Source: JAZDFP01 sp043801445
GTDB lineage: Bacteria; Planctomycetota; MHYJ01; JACQXL01
Assembly (NCBI GenBank): GCA_043801445.1
Contig: JAZDMB010000038.1
Span: 10,071 to 74,070 of the forward strand
DNA length: 64,000 nucleotides
Reading direction: 5' to 3'
Positions 51,443-61,102 of this stretch are shown piece after piece; position 1 is the first letter of the stretch, and every line of letters begins with the position of its first letter. The notes under the pieces were generated by a model, which made no database searches, was not told where the DNA came from, and was given only the letters and a program-made list of their open reading frames with translations. The position numbers were made by a program, and so were the translations under genes.

Positions 51443-51505
51443 CCGCAAAGACACCAAGAAAACAATCTGTTAATTTCTTCTTAGTGGCTTTGTGTCTTCG
51501 TGGCC
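51443..51505. repeat. Dispersed inverted repeat (GCAAAGACACC family)
   Basis: GCCGCAAAGACACCAAGAAA on the left and TTTCTTCTTAGTGGCTTTGTG on the right (inverted, imperfect). A related arm (GCCACGAAGGCATAAAGACA) is at 9112-9131. It lies between tldD and gyrA. Confidence 0.6.
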
Positions 51506-51530
51506 AATATTTTCCTTGACTGATACGTTT

Positions 51531-54020
51531 TTATTCTATTTCCTCAGGACATACGCGAGCAACAGAAACAAGTTTATCATCTTTTTCCAAAGATATTAAC
51601 CGAACCCCTTGGGTATTTCTGCCTACAGTCCTTATTGACTTAATGGGGATACGAACTGCCATACCTTTGATAGAAATCATCATTAATTCGTCAGTCTCGC
51701 GAACCTCTTTCAAGCCGATGAGTTTACCATTTCGTTCATTTGCCTTGATATTTCTTACGCCCATTCCACCACGCCGCTGCAAGCGATATTCTGAGAAAGA
51801 AGTCCGCTTGCCATAACCATTCTCGCATACACTTAAAAGAACAGCATCTTTATCAACAAGAACCATGTCTTTAACAACATCACCTTTTTTTAGTTTTAGA
51901 CCTCGTACACCATAAGTGGCTCGTCCCATTGAACGAACATTATCCTCAGAAAAACGAATAGCCATACCATATTGTGTTCCGAGGATAATATCGTCTTTAC
52001 CAAAACTAATTCTGACGCCGATAAGACGGTCTTTATCTTCTAATTTAATAGCAATAATTCCGCCTTTGGATGGATTACCATAATCTTTGAGAGGCGTCTT
52101 TTTAATAAGGCCGGACTCTGTAGCCATCACAAGGAATCCCTGAGAGAAATCTTTAACCGGAATGGCATCCGTAATTTTTTCATTCTGATTGAAACGAATA
52201 ATATTTACTATGGAACGACCTTTCGCAGTTCGGGACATTTCAGGAATATCGTAAACTTTTACCCAATGAACCTTGCCGATACTGGTGAAAAATAGGATAT
52301 AATCGTGTGTAGAAGCCACAAAAATATGTGCAATAAAATCGCCTTCTTTAGTTTCGGCAGCAATAACACCCTTGCCTCCTCGTTGTTGTTTACGATAACT
52401 GGTTAAAGGAACGCGTTTGACATATCCTTCATGACTTATAACTACAATAACATCTTCCTCGGTAATAAGTTCTTCTAATATAAATTCTTTAGCTTCACGC
52501 TTGAGAATTTCCGTTCTGCGTTTATCGGCATATTTATCTTTTATTTCGTAGAGGTCTTCTTTAATAATATCTAAGACCAAATCTTTACCTGCTAAAATAG
52601 CTTTGTAATCCCGAATTTTTTCTTTCAGTTCTTTGACATTTATTTCGAGTTTCTCTCGTTCCAAACCGGTAAGTTTTTGCAAGCGCATCTGGAGAATAGC
52701 CTCGGCTTGGATTTGAGAAAGGGAATATTTGTCGATAAGTTTCAGTTTAGCTTCTTCAGGTGTCTGGGATTTTTTAATAAGTTTAATGATATCGTCTATA
52801 TTGTCAACTGCGATTAAGAGTCCCTCAAGGATATGCAGTTCCGCCTCGGCTTTATCTAACAGGAATTTAGTCCGACGCCGAATAATTTCTATACGATGGT
52901 CGCGATAAGCTAAAAGTAATTGTTTGAGGTTAAGGACGGTCGGACGACTATTAACTAATGCAATCACAATGATACTAAAGGTGTCCTGAAGAGAAGTGTT
53001 CTCGTAAAGTTGATTGATAGGGATTTGAGGGTCTTCGCCGCGTTTTAATTCGACTACGATACGCATACCTTCTCTATCACTCTCATCACGAATATCAGCA
53101 ACTCCTTGGATTTTATCATCTTTTACCAGTTGAGCGATTCGTTCGATGATTTTATTCTTTTCCTGATTATAAGGGATTTCAGTAATTATTACATTGGTGC
53201 GTCCCCCTTTTGCTTCCTCTGTAGTCATTTTTGCTCGAACAGTAATTAATCCTCTGCCGGTATGATAGGCATCATAAATTCCCTTGCTACCGCAGATTAT
53301 TCCGCCGGTTGGGAAATCAGGACCTTTTATTAATTCCATTAATTTATCAATTTCTATGTCAGGATTATCAATCACGGCAATAATTCCATCCACCACTTCT
53401 CCTAAATTATGAGGAGGAATACTGGTTGCCATACCAACGGCAATACCTGATGCACCGTTACAGAGAAGGTTTGGAAACGCTGAAGGAAGAACTGTTGGTT
53501 CCTCACGGGTTTCATCATAATTAGGAACCATATCCACAGTATTTTTATCCAAATCATGCAACATTTGGGCTGAAAACTCGGTAAGGCGGGCTTCTGTATA
53601 ACGCATTGCAGCAGGCGGGTCACCATCAATAGACCCGAAATTGCCTTGCCCATCAATAAGAGTATATCTGCATGAAAAATCTTGAGCCATACGCACAAGA
53701 GTAGGATATACTACCTGTTCGCCATGCGGATGATAATTACCTGATGTGTCGCCGGCTATTTTTGCGCATTTACGATGTTTTGAACGCGGACCCAGATTCA
53801 AGTCATTCATTGCTATTAAAATGCGTCTCTGTGAAGGTTTTAGACCATCGCGAATATCGGGTAATGCCCGTGAAACGATAACGCTCATTGCGTAAGTTAA
53901 ATACGAATTCTTCATCTCATCTTCGATTTCAATATCTTGTATTGAAATTCGACCGCCTGCCGTATCCTCTAAAGTCTTCTTCGTATCTATATTCTTTTGG
54001 GGTAATTCTTTATCGGTCAT
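51531..54020 (-). CDS. gyrA: DNA gyrase subunit A
   Basis: DNA-cleaving subunit of gyrase, 829 residues. The active-site tyrosine lies in AMRYTEARLTEFS; YHPHGEQVVYPTLVRMAQDF and GNFGSIDGDPPAAMRYTE are diagnostic. Six C-terminal beta-pinwheel blades follow, including the GyrA-box QQRGGKGVIA (about residue 563), which supports gyrase rather than topoisomerase IV ParC. The Shine-Dalgarno AAGGAGAAAG directly adjoins a GC-rich palindrome at 54034-54063. gyrB is not in the window. Confidence 0.95.
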   Translation of the reverse strand: MTDKELPQKNIDTKKTLEDTAGGRISIQDIEIEDEMKNSYLTYAMSVIVSRALPDIRDGLKPSQRRILIAMNDLNLGPRSKHRKCAKIAGDTSGNYHPHGEQVVYPTLVRMAQDFSCRYTLIDGQGNFGSIDGDPPAAMRYTEARLTEFSAQMLHDLDKNTVDMVPNYDETREEPTVLPSAFPNLLCNGASGIAVGMATSIPPHNLGEVVDGIIAVIDNPDIEIDKLMELIKGPDFPTGGIICGSKGIYDAYHTGRGLITVRAKMTTEEAKGGRTNVIITEIPYNQEKNKIIERIAQLVKDDKIQGVADIRDESDREGMRIVVELKRGEDPQIPINQLYENTSLQDTFSIIVIALVNSRPTVLNLKQLLLAYRDHRIEIIRRRTKFLLDKAEAELHILEGLLIAVDNIDDIIKLIKKSQTPEEAKLKLIDKYSLSQIQAEAILQMRLQKLTGLEREKLEINVKELKEKIRDYKAILAGKDLVLDIIKEDLYEIKDKYADKRRTEILKREAKEFILEELITEEDVIVVISHEGYVKRVPLTSYRKQQRGGKGVIAAETKEGDFIAHIFVASTHDYILFFTSIGKVHWVKVYDIPEMSRTAKGRSIVNIIRFNQNEKITDAIPVKDFSQGFLVMATESGLIKKTPLKDYGNPSKGGIIAIKLEDKDRLIGVRISFGKDDIILGTQYGMAIRFSEDNVRSMGRATYGVRGLKLKKGDVVKDMVLVDKDAVLLSVCENGYGKRTSFSEYRLQRRGGMGVRNIKANERNGKLIGLKEVRETDELMMISIKGMAVRIPIKSIRTVGRNTQGVRLISLEKDDKLVSVARVCPEEIE

Positions 54021-54033
54021 AATCTTTCTCCTT

Positions 54034-54063
54034 CCCGCCTGACCGGTTGTCCGGTCGGGCAGG
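54034..54063. repeat. GC-rich palindrome upstream of gyrA
   Basis: CCCGCCTGACCGGTTGTCCG...CAGG, a noncoding copy of the palindrome family also at 16031, 18872, 22939 and 42806. It ends just upstream of the gyrA ribosome-binding site and could fold in the leader RNA. Confidence 0.7.
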
Positions 54064-54090
54064 TGCCATCTGACAAAACTTTCCTTAGTC

Positions 54091-54711
54091 TTACTTCTGC
54101 GTAGCGACAGCCCTGACGGATGTCGGGAGTTGTGAAATTATCCATTGACTCGCTTTTAATAAATTCGCTGCGACCTGTCCCGACGTAACGCTGGGGCGGT
54201 TGCGTACCGGCACTTTCTTGATTATTTCACGCAAAGTCTTTTTACCATAACCGGTAAGCACTAAAATAAATTTAATTCCTGCTTTTTTGGCGGCCTGCAT
54301 ATCTCTTAAGGAATCACCTATGAAAAAAGATTGGCTTGGTTCTATATTGAAATCTTTCATAGCCTTTCTCAAAAGACCGGTTTGCGGTTTCCTACAATTA
54401 CATATTTTACGATACCGTTTAATTATTCCTTCCGGATGATGCGGACAATAATATATACTATCTATTTTTATTCTTTTCTTTGCCAGAAGTTTTTTAAGAT
54501 ATCCATGAATATGATTCAGTTTCGATTCTTGAATCAATCCCCGGGCAATCAAAGATTGATTGGTGATAATAATAAGTTTATAACCATTTTGCTGTAATAT
54601 TTTCAGGGCTACCGAAACTTTATGATATAACCGCACTTGAGATGTTTCAGTAAGGTCTTTTTTTAGTTCCCTAATGATAGTTCCATCACGGTCAAGAAAA
54701 ACTGCTTTCAT
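54091..54711 (-). CDS. HAD-family phosphatase, GmhB/HisB-N-like
   Basis: A 206-residue phosphatase of the D,D-heptose 1,7-bisphosphate phosphatase type. The nucleophile motif is FLDRDGTII (Asp7, Asp9), and a zinc-binding loop CPHHPEG...CNCRKP is typical of GmhB and HisB-N. GDSLRDMQAAKKAG forms motif III. The last ~40 residues (VRNRPSVTSGQVAANLL...SVRAVATQK) exceed the family length, and the underlying DNA contains GTCCCGACGTAACGCTGGGGC and CCTGACGGATGTCGGG palindromic patches. Lipopolysaccharide heptose synthesis is the likely but unproven role. Confidence 0.82.
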   Translation of the reverse strand: MKAVFLDRDGTIIRELKKDLTETSQVRLYHKVSVALKILQQNGYKLIIITNQSLIARGLIQESKLNHIHGYLKKLLAKKRIKIDSIYYCPHHPEGIIKRYRKICNCRKPQTGLLRKAMKDFNIEPSQSFFIGDSLRDMQAAKKAGIKFILVLTGYGKKTLREIIKKVPVRNRPSVTSGQVAANLLKASQWIISQLPTSVRAVATQK

Positions 54712-54791
54712 AATTGTTTGACAAAAAAGCAGGAAAATTTAATAATAAGTATCTTCATACTAAGTGGTTTCTGTTCTTTGCTTGAACAAAT

Positions 54792-54865
54792 GGCAGGGTA
54801 GCTCAGCCCGGTAGAGCAAGAGATTCATAAGCTCTTGGCCGTGGGTTCAAATCCCACCCCTGCTA
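54792..54865 (+). tRNA. tRNA-Met (anticodon CAT)
   Basis: A 74-nt cloverleaf starting GGCAGGGTAGCTCAGCCCGG. The anticodon loop TTCATAA has CAT. The T arm is GTGGG TTCAAAT CCCAC, and the acceptor CCCTGCT pairs with the 5' end including a G-T pair. The three G-C pairs of initiator tRNA are absent, so elongator Met is preferred; tRNA-Ile with a modified CAT is possible. Confidence 0.88.
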
Positions 54866-54925
54866 TATACCTTGCGAATACTCAAACAAAAATCTTATCT
54901 AGCCCTGCGCTGTTATTTTTTTTAA

Positions 54926-55120
54926 TTATATTGTATGGTTACTGTTATTCTTGAAGATTGATAGGGCAATGGAAAATAACAAACACACAATCGTGAGTTG
55001 CAGGAACGAGTGTGCCGGAATCTTCCCAAGAGGGAAAACCCAATCAAATATTCCTAAAACCATAGTTATTAGCAAACTCAGACCGGCTATAACCATAAAA
55101 AATAATGATACTATTTTCAT
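54926..55120 (-). CDS. Small two-helix membrane protein
   Basis: A 64-residue hydrophobic protein with two membrane segments (VSLFFMVIAGLSLLITMVLG and FLQLTIVCLLFSIALSIF) joined by a short loop. A good Shine-Dalgarno AAGGAGATAATAAGCA precedes the ATG at 55120. Not recognised as a named family. Coding status is supported by the ribosome-binding site and composition only. Confidence 0.6.
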   Translation of the reverse strand: MKIVSLFFMVIAGLSLLITMVLGIFDWVFPLGKIPAHSFLQLTIVCLLFSIALSIFKNNSNHTI

Positions 55121-55235
55121 TGCTTATTATCTCCTTCCTTATTTGAATACTCCCATATTTTTCCGATAAAATCAAGTTTTTATATCAATAAATGAAGTGT
55201 TATTATATAAGTTAAATAAAGATTAAATAAATTGA

Positions 55236-55330
55236 GATTGTTGACCTGGTCAACAATTTCATTTTGAACGCAGTGAAAGGTCTCAAAACTGACACCGTTC
55301 CGATACTACATCGGGACGATCTCAAATTAA
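55236..55330. repeat. Intergenic dispersed repeat
   Basis: Begins GATTGTTGACCTGGTCAACA (a hairpin) and continues through GAACGCAGTGAAAGGTCTCA and ACACCGTTCCGAT...ATCGGGACGATCTCA. The same modules in the same order occur at 5921-6049. It lies just upstream of the CNNM gene. Confidence 0.7.
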
Positions 55331-55354
55331 TCGCTAAATTATAAGGAGAAAAAT

Positions 55355-56362
55355 ATGGAAATACTTCATATACTGCCGCCGCTTTCAATACTTATTATTA
55401 TATTCTGCCTTCTTATTTTAAGTGCCTGTTTTTCGGCGAGTGAAATAGCGTTGTTTTCATTCCGCAAAACCAAATTAGCAATGCTGGTAGAAAAACAAGA
55501 TAAAACAGCTTTATTGATTCAAAAAACATTATTAGAACCAGAGAAATTATTGGGGACCATACTTATCGGTAATAATATAGTAAATACCAGCGCATCTGTT
55601 TTGGCTACCACCTTGGCAATACTTCTTTTTGGTGAAGCAGGCGTTTTTGTCGCTATGTTTGTAATGACTTTTGTCATAATACAATTCAGCGAGATTATAC
55701 CGAAAGTGCTGGCCACCCAATATTGGGAGAAGGTTTCATTCGCCGTGGCATATCCGATGCGGTGGTTTTATTATATTTTCTATCCATTAAATATTTTATT
55801 CTCTTCACTTACCAGACTGGCATTAAAACCGTTTAATGTTAAGATTCAGCACCGTCAGCCGATGATAACTAAAGAAGAACTCAAGCATATCGTGGATATG
55901 TCCACCCAAAGTGGACACCTGGAGGAAGATGAAACTTTTCTCCTCCAAAATGTCTTTGAATTTACAGACCGTCTGGTCGATGAGGTAATGTTACCCAAAG
56001 AAAAAATTGTAGCCGTAGATATAAATCAGTCTCCTGAAAAATTAATGGAATTTATTACGGACAAACATTTCACGCGGATACCGGTTTACGAAGAGAATAT
56101 ACACAATATTATTGGCATATTACATACCAAAGATTATTTTAATGTGGTTTGTTACAAAGACGTTATTGCTTTTGTAGACCTTTTAAGGAAACCGCTATTC
56201 GTATCCGAAAAAACCCGCATCAGCGAGCTATTAAAGGAATTCCAGAAAAAGCATCTCCATTTAGCCATCGTCAAGAATGACGCCAAAGAGACGGTTGGAA
56301 TTATTACTCTGGAGAATATTTTGGAACAGATTGTAGGAGAAATAAGAGACGAACATAAATAA
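55355..56362 (+). CDS. CNNM/CBS-domain membrane protein (HlyC/CorC family)
   Basis: A 335-residue inner-membrane protein. The CNNM (DUF21) domain has about three or four helices with SACFSASEIALFSFRKTKLA and FSEIIPKVLA motifs, followed by two CBS domains (VMLPKEKIVAVDINQSPEKL and LHLAIVKNDAKETVGIITLE). The usual C-terminal CorC_HlyC domain is missing, giving a short version. Ion (magnesium/cobalt) efflux or transport regulation is assigned to the family; substrate unproven. Shine-Dalgarno AAGGAGAAA precedes the ATG. Confidence 0.9.
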   Translation: MEILHILPPLSILIIIFCLLILSACFSASEIALFSFRKTKLAMLVEKQDKTALLIQKTLLEPEKLLGTILIGNNIVNTSASVLATTLAILLFGEAGVFVAMFVMTFVIIQFSEIIPKVLATQYWEKVSFAVAYPMRWFYYIFYPLNILFSSLTRLALKPFNVKIQHRQPMITKEELKHIVDMSTQSGHLEEDETFLLQNVFEFTDRLVDEVMLPKEKIVAVDINQSPEKLMEFITDKHFTRIPVYEENIHNIIGILHTKDYFNVVCYKDVIAFVDLLRKPLFVSEKTRISELLKEFQKKHLHLAIVKNDAKETVGIITLENILEQIVGEIRDEHK

Positions 56363-56496
56363 AAACTTGATTTCTTTTATAGAATAATATAATATTGCCA
56401 CAGAGTCGCAGAGAATACCGAGACTGAATTTATTAGGAGACTAACCAAGTAGGTAAGGAAAAGGGAAATTATTCAATTTGGTAAGGTAACAGTTAA

Positions 56497-56569
56497 GCGG
56501 GCGTAACTCAATTGGTAGAGTACAACGTTGCCAACGTTGTTGTCGCCGGTTCGAACCCGGTCGCCCGCT
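56497..56569 (+). tRNA. tRNA-Gly (anticodon GCC)
   Basis: A 73-nt cloverleaf. Acceptor GCGGGCG/CGCCCGC pairs perfectly; the anticodon stem CAACG/CGTTG encloses loop TTGCCAA with GCC. The T arm is GCCGG TTCGAAC CCGGT. The CCA end is not encoded. Confidence 0.95.
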
Positions 56570-56652
56570 CATTTATCTATCTTAGAACATATCATTGAAC
56601 CTTTAAACCCTTGAACTTCAGCTTATACGCTAAGGAATAAATTAAAAAACGT

Positions 56653-56686
56653 GCCGCCCTTAGCGAGCCTTCCGTCATTAGGGCGG
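56653..56686. repeat. GC-rich palindrome upstream of GH106-like gene
   Basis: CCGCCCTTAGCGAGCCTTCC...ATTAGGGCGG forms a hairpin (stem CCGCCCT/AGGGCGG). It lies 12 bp before the start codon of the glycosidase-like gene. The ATTAGGGCG core also occurs in the GGDEF-HEAT gene near 42265. Confidence 0.6.
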
Positions 56687-56698
56687 GGTGTGTGACTG

Positions 56699-58570
56699 AT
56701 GTATAAACAAATGAAACCTAATACTTCACTTTTCTATAAATCATCCAAGCCATATACGCGCTGGTGGTGGTTTTCCGGCGAGATAAAAGAAAATGCAATC
56801 AAATTCCAGTTAGATTGGCTGAAGCGAAATAACTTCGGCGGGGTGGAAATCGCCTGGGTTTATCCCTTAAAAGAATCCAAGTCCGGTCCAAAATGGCTGG
56901 GTAAAGAATGGTCTGAAAAAGTAAGTTTTACTAAAAAGTATGCCGATAGAATCGGACTGGGGTGCGATTTCACCTTTGGCTCGCTCTGGCCCTTCGGCGG
57001 TTCAATCGTCAGGAAAGAGGATGCATCAAGGATATTCAACGGGTTATCGCCTCAACGCCTGAATCATTCATGGGAACAGTCCCATAAAAAACCCGGTTAT
57101 ATATTAAACCATCTCGACAAATCTGCGCTGGAACACTACTCCGGAATAATGGGAATTGCATTATCAGAATCATTAAAAGGCTCTCCGTCATCATTATTTT
57201 GCGATTCATGGGAAGTATCAACGGAAAAACTCTGGACCAACGGATTTGATAGGGCATTTGAGAATAAATTCGGTTATTCTGTTAACCCCTATATACTGAA
57301 ATTGGATAAATATCCGGCTATAAGATACGATTACCGGAAATTGATATCAGAGTATATACTCAATGAATTCTATAAACCGTTTACAGAAATCTGCCATAGA
57401 CTGCGGGCATTTTCCAGGGTCCAGTGCCACGGCTCGCCCACTGATTTATTAGCGTCCTATTCCTCTGCGGATATTCCCGAATCAGAAGCGATTTTGTTCG
57501 ACCCTGATTTTTCAGTCATTCCCGCCTCTGCCGCCGCTCTTTCAGGTAAAAAAACTGTTTCCTGCGAAACATTCACCTGTCTTTATGGCTGGGTCCCCAG
57601 GCCCGGACCGGCTCCTTTTTACAAACGAGAACAGGTTGCCGATATGAAACTTCTGGCTGATGCGCTGTTTGCAAACGGCATCAATCACATCATATGGCAT
57701 GGTATGCCTTATAATCCAAAAGACGGCAATAATGAATTCTACGCCTCGGTTCATGTCGGACCTGATAGTTATTTTGCCGATGAATTGCCCGCATTCAACC
57801 GCTATATAGAAAAAGTCTCCGGCATATTAAAACATGGCAGAACGTATTCGGATGTGGCTGTTTATCTTCCTATAGAAGATACGCTGATGACGAATACCTT
57901 GCCCAAAAAACACCGGAAACCAAGCGCTGAATACCATTGGGAGATGCACTATGTCAGGATGCCCGCTGGATTAAAAGGCTATCACCCGCTCTGGATATCA
58001 CCATATTTTCTTAAAGGAGCTTACTATTCAAAAGGTATTCTTTATTGCGGCAATGCCGTTTTCACATCATTATATATAGATGTAAAGTGGCTGGACAAAG
58101 AAGCGCTGGCTGAAATATTAAGATTAGCCCGAAGCGGATTACCTGTTTGTATCAGGCAAAGGCTGAAAGAACCGGGCATGATGAAAACAGCAGTTTATGA
58201 CAGGATGTTTTCTGAATTGATGTCACTGGAAAATGTATCCAAAGATTTCAGCGGAATAGTCGTAAATCCGCCGTTGGTAAAAGGAAAAGATTTACCTGAT
58301 TTCTGGTGCAGATTAGCAGGGAATAGTTATTACATCTTCTTTGCCCATCCAAAATCCGGAAACCTGAGTTACCCACTGTCTTACGGCCAGTCTTTTACCA
58401 GAGATACTATTGAAAGAATTGTCAGAATCAGGACTGATAACAAATACCGGGAAATAAAACTTACCTTCAAGCCATATCAATCCATCCTATTGAAAATCTT
58501 ACCGAATGGCACTATCCGATTTATTGATATTGAATTTAAGCCCGTAACTCCCTTGAAAATCAAAACCTAA
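56699..58570 (+). CDS. GH106-like (alpha-L-rhamnosidase-related) glycoside hydrolase
   Basis: A 623-residue protein without a signal peptide. The segment TRWWWFSGEIKENAIKFQLDWLKRNNFGGVEIAWV matches the N-terminal hallmark of GH106-type enzymes, whose TIM-barrel begins with an RWWWP-like and GGVEI-like block. LFCDSWEVS and SCETFTCLYGW are candidate acidic active-site segments. Known GH106 proteins are usually longer (900-1100 aa) and exported; this one is short and probably cytoplasmic, so it may act on imported or internal oligosaccharides. It overlaps the convergent kinase gene by 4 bp. Confidence 0.65.
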   Translation: MYKQMKPNTSLFYKSSKPYTRWWWFSGEIKENAIKFQLDWLKRNNFGGVEIAWVYPLKESKSGPKWLGKEWSEKVSFTKKYADRIGLGCDFTFGSLWPFGGSIVRKEDASRIFNGLSPQRLNHSWEQSHKKPGYILNHLDKSALEHYSGIMGIALSESLKGSPSSLFCDSWEVSTEKLWTNGFDRAFENKFGYSVNPYILKLDKYPAIRYDYRKLISEYILNEFYKPFTEICHRLRAFSRVQCHGSPTDLLASYSSADIPESEAILFDPDFSVIPASAAALSGKKTVSCETFTCLYGWVPRPGPAPFYKREQVADMKLLADALFANGINHIIWHGMPYNPKDGNNEFYASVHVGPDSYFADELPAFNRYIEKVSGILKHGRTYSDVAVYLPIEDTLMTNTLPKKHRKPSAEYHWEMHYVRMPAGLKGYHPLWISPYFLKGAYYSKGILYCGNAVFTSLYIDVKWLDKEALAEILRLARSGLPVCIRQRLKEPGMMKTAVYDRMFSELMSLENVSKDFSGIVVNPPLVKGKDLPDFWCRLAGNSYYIFFAHPKSGNLSYPLSYGQSFTRDTIERIVRIRTDNKYREIKLTFKPYQSILLKILPNGTIRFIDIEFKPVTPLKIKT

Positions 58571-60189
58571 TCTACTTTAATCTCAGGTGCTAAGATTAAT
58601 TTATACAGGTCAGAGAGGTTTTTAACCCCACGGTATATTGTCTTTCCGATTTCTAATGCCTTCTCCCCAAGTGCTTTAGCGGATGGTGCGTTACCCATCG
58701 CCTCATAAGTAATAGATAAATTGTAAAGATTTATTACTACTGCTTCTGAAACCCTATTTTTTTTCTCGTTTATCGTTAAGGCTTGCTGGTACAAGTCCAG
58801 AGCCGTCGGATAATCTTTAAGATGATAATTAATACAGCCAAAATTATTACGGACAATGGCATCATCATCTGTGTTTTTTAAATAACTCTGGCTTGTCTTT
58901 AACATAAATTGGTATATCTCATACGCTTTTTTGTTATCACCGGCTAACCGAAAGACCTCAGCAAGGTGATAATGAGAGTTCAGGTATTGGCGTGAAGCGA
59001 TGCCATATAAAGATTGGTCAATAGATAGGGCTATCCGATAATTCTCCTCTGCCTTCTGGTAATTGCCTAATTCAAGATAACAGAAGGCGAGTTTGTCATA
59101 GGCATCGGCTGTGCGGGAATTTTGTTTGGTGAATTTTGTCTCAACAGCTTTGGCTAATTCACCAGCCACCGGTAACATTGCCTTATAATCATTACCTTTT
59201 GATAGTTCATCAAATTTAGTCTGCAGGGCTTTGGCTAACACACCCGGGTCGTCAGCATTTCGCATCTCGGGCTTGGGTGGATAGCGCTGAATCTCTAATT
59301 TCTGGAATATGGGTGATTTTACCGCAGAGACGCTGAGGTCGCCGAGAGAATCCCCTCTATTAAGAGGGGCAGGGGGTGTGTCTTTTACCTTTGCTTTCTT
59401 TGCGTCTTTGTGGTTAGGTTCACGCTTAAAAGGTCTTAGGTCAAAACTATCAAAATACGGGACTTCCTCAATAAATGTTTTAATAAAATCGTCTATTGAA
59501 TTAAATCGTTCGTTCGGGTCTTGTGCTATGGCTTTAATAATAAGGTTATTCCAAAACCACTGTTTAATATTATCTGGTTTACTCTTGGGTATCTCCCTTG
59601 AACCTGTTAATAATTCTAATAAGACTACGCCCACCGAATAAATATCACAACGTTCATTATATTTACCAGAGGCAACTTCCGGCGCCATATAGTCCCGCGT
59701 GCCGGCAATGGTTGTCAGTTTTGTTATCAATCGTTGAGATTTAACCAGTCCGTAATCGCCAAGTTTTGCTACGCCATTTTTGATAAAGATATTTTCCGGC
59801 TTGATGTCACGATGAGCGCCCACTTTCTTATGCAACTCACCCAGACCTTCTAATACCTGTTTGATAATCTCAAGGGCTATATTAGGGTCTGCTTTAACCT
59901 TAATGGTATCCCTTAAATCCTCACCCCAGCATTCCATTACATAATAATAGATTTTCAGTTTAGTATCTCGTTTGACCTCAATGATTCTGACCAGGTTGGG
60001 GTGATTGATGTCCTGTAATTGGCGTGCGGCTTTGAGTTCAGCCGAGGCGTTCTCCAGCAGACTTAAGTCAAACGCTTTGATTACATAGTTTCTGTCATCA
60101 GGACCAACGCAGCGATAACAGGCGTAATCCTCGCGGGCGTAGATAATGGAAATAACCTCGTATTGATTTATCTTATTGAGCGGTTTCAT
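58567..60189 (-). CDS. Ser/Thr protein kinase with TPR domain
   Basis: A 540-residue protein. Kinase domain at residues ~10-265: Lys38 in YVIKAF, catalytic loop HRDIKPEN (126-133), DYG (145-147) replacing DFG, and an APE motif (APEVASG). The glycine-rich loop lacks the usual GxGxxG. A linker (about 266-300) contains PPAPLNRGDSLGDL, derived from a palindromic DNA patch (TCCCCTCT...AGAGGGG). TPR repeats follow (AYDKLAFCYLELGNYQKAEE; LYNLSITYEAMGNAPSAKAL). No membrane helix. It lies upstream of a DUF5677-like gene and a sigma factor in opposite reading order, a pairing typical of planctomycete kinase loci. Confidence 0.9.
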   Translation of the reverse strand: MKPLNKINQYEVISIIYAREDYACYRCVGPDDRNYVIKAFDLSLLENASAELKAARQLQDINHPNLVRIIEVKRDTKLKIYYYVMECWGEDLRDTIKVKADPNIALEIIKQVLEGLGELHKKVGAHRDIKPENIFIKNGVAKLGDYGLVKSQRLITKLTTIAGTRDYMAPEVASGKYNERCDIYSVGVVLLELLTGSREIPKSKPDNIKQWFWNNLIIKAIAQDPNERFNSIDDFIKTFIEEVPYFDSFDLRPFKREPNHKDAKKAKVKDTPPAPLNRGDSLGDLSVSAVKSPIFQKLEIQRYPPKPEMRNADDPGVLAKALQTKFDELSKGNDYKAMLPVAGELAKAVETKFTKQNSRTADAYDKLAFCYLELGNYQKAEENYRIALSIDQSLYGIASRQYLNSHYHLAEVFRLAGDNKKAYEIYQFMLKTSQSYLKNTDDDAIVRNNFGCINYHLKDYPTALDLYQQALTINEKKNRVSEAVVINLYNLSITYEAMGNAPSAKALGEKALEIGKTIYRGVKNLSDLYKLILAPEIKVD

Positions 60190-60232
60190 AGTTCATAGCC
60201 ACAGATTACACGAGAGAAATTTAATCATTTTA

Positions 60233-61063
60233 TCATAAATTCGGGAAATATTTCTTAAATAGTGTTCCATTTTGGGCGTTAAACAGATTAAATTCTTTGG
60301 CACTATCAATATTAAAGAATAAAAATAATGTTTTAAAGATATCAAGCATAAATTCCACCGAACTAAATATAATGGCAATGTTTCCACGTGGCCCCCATAA
60401 GAAACTGTGTACTTTGTTGTTCTCATCCTTGCCAACATATTTCTCTAAGGACGCCGGCGATGAATGTACTACGTCAGATGTTGACCTGAAAAACACCTGA
60501 TAATTCTTAATGTAGTAATTATCATTCTCCGTATTTGATAGTTGACGAGCCATTTCTTCAATTTGTATAGAATGATAATTCCCCATTTCGTTTAATTCAG
60601 CACAACGTTTATCTTTTATTTCTTTTAGTCTATTTTTGTCGGCAAATTCTTTCCCGAACTCATGTGGACGGTCAGTAGCGGCATTAATACTATGCAATAA
60701 TTGATGATAATACGTACATAGATATCTTTTAAAGCAGTCATCGTTTTCACAACAGTATTTGATTTTTACCATTACCTCATATAGATTACGACATAAAGCC
60801 TCTGCATCATTTGCCAACCCTTTTATGGATAAAATATAAATCGCTTGATATGTCTCTAATGCCTTAATAAACAAAGTGGTAACGACTATTTTTTTAACAT
60901 CTTCGTTATTAACGGACATTTTGAATTTAAAATCATGAAGATGTTGATTAAAATCTTTATGCAGTTTTAAAATATCATTATACCTGTTCAACATATCATT
61001 CTCGAAATTCCTAATATCTTCACCGAGAAACCCAAAACTATTGAAATCACTAATGTCTTGCAT
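60233..61063 (-). CDS. DUF5677-like protein of unknown function
   Basis: A 276-residue helical protein. The block AEALCRNLYEVMVKIKYCCE (about residues 87-107) corresponds to the ALxRxLxE signature of DUF5677-type proteins. No catalytic motif is apparent. It sits between a Ser/Thr kinase and a sigma factor on the minus strand; whether it belongs to their regulation is unknown. Confidence 0.55.
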   Translation of the reverse strand: MQDISDFNSFGFLGEDIRNFENDMLNRYNDILKLHKDFNQHLHDFKFKMSVNNEDVKKIVVTTLFIKALETYQAIYILSIKGLANDAEALCRNLYEVMVKIKYCCENDDCFKRYLCTYYHQLLHSINAATDRPHEFGKEFADKNRLKEIKDKRCAELNEMGNYHSIQIEEMARQLSNTENDNYYIKNYQVFFRSTSDVVHSSPASLEKYVGKDENNKVHSFLWGPRGNIAIIFSSVEFMLDIFKTLFLFFNIDSAKEFNLFNAQNGTLFKKYFPNL

Positions 61064-61102
61064 TTTGATTATTCCTTTTTATCGCTGTGTCTTTGTGGTG
61101 AA

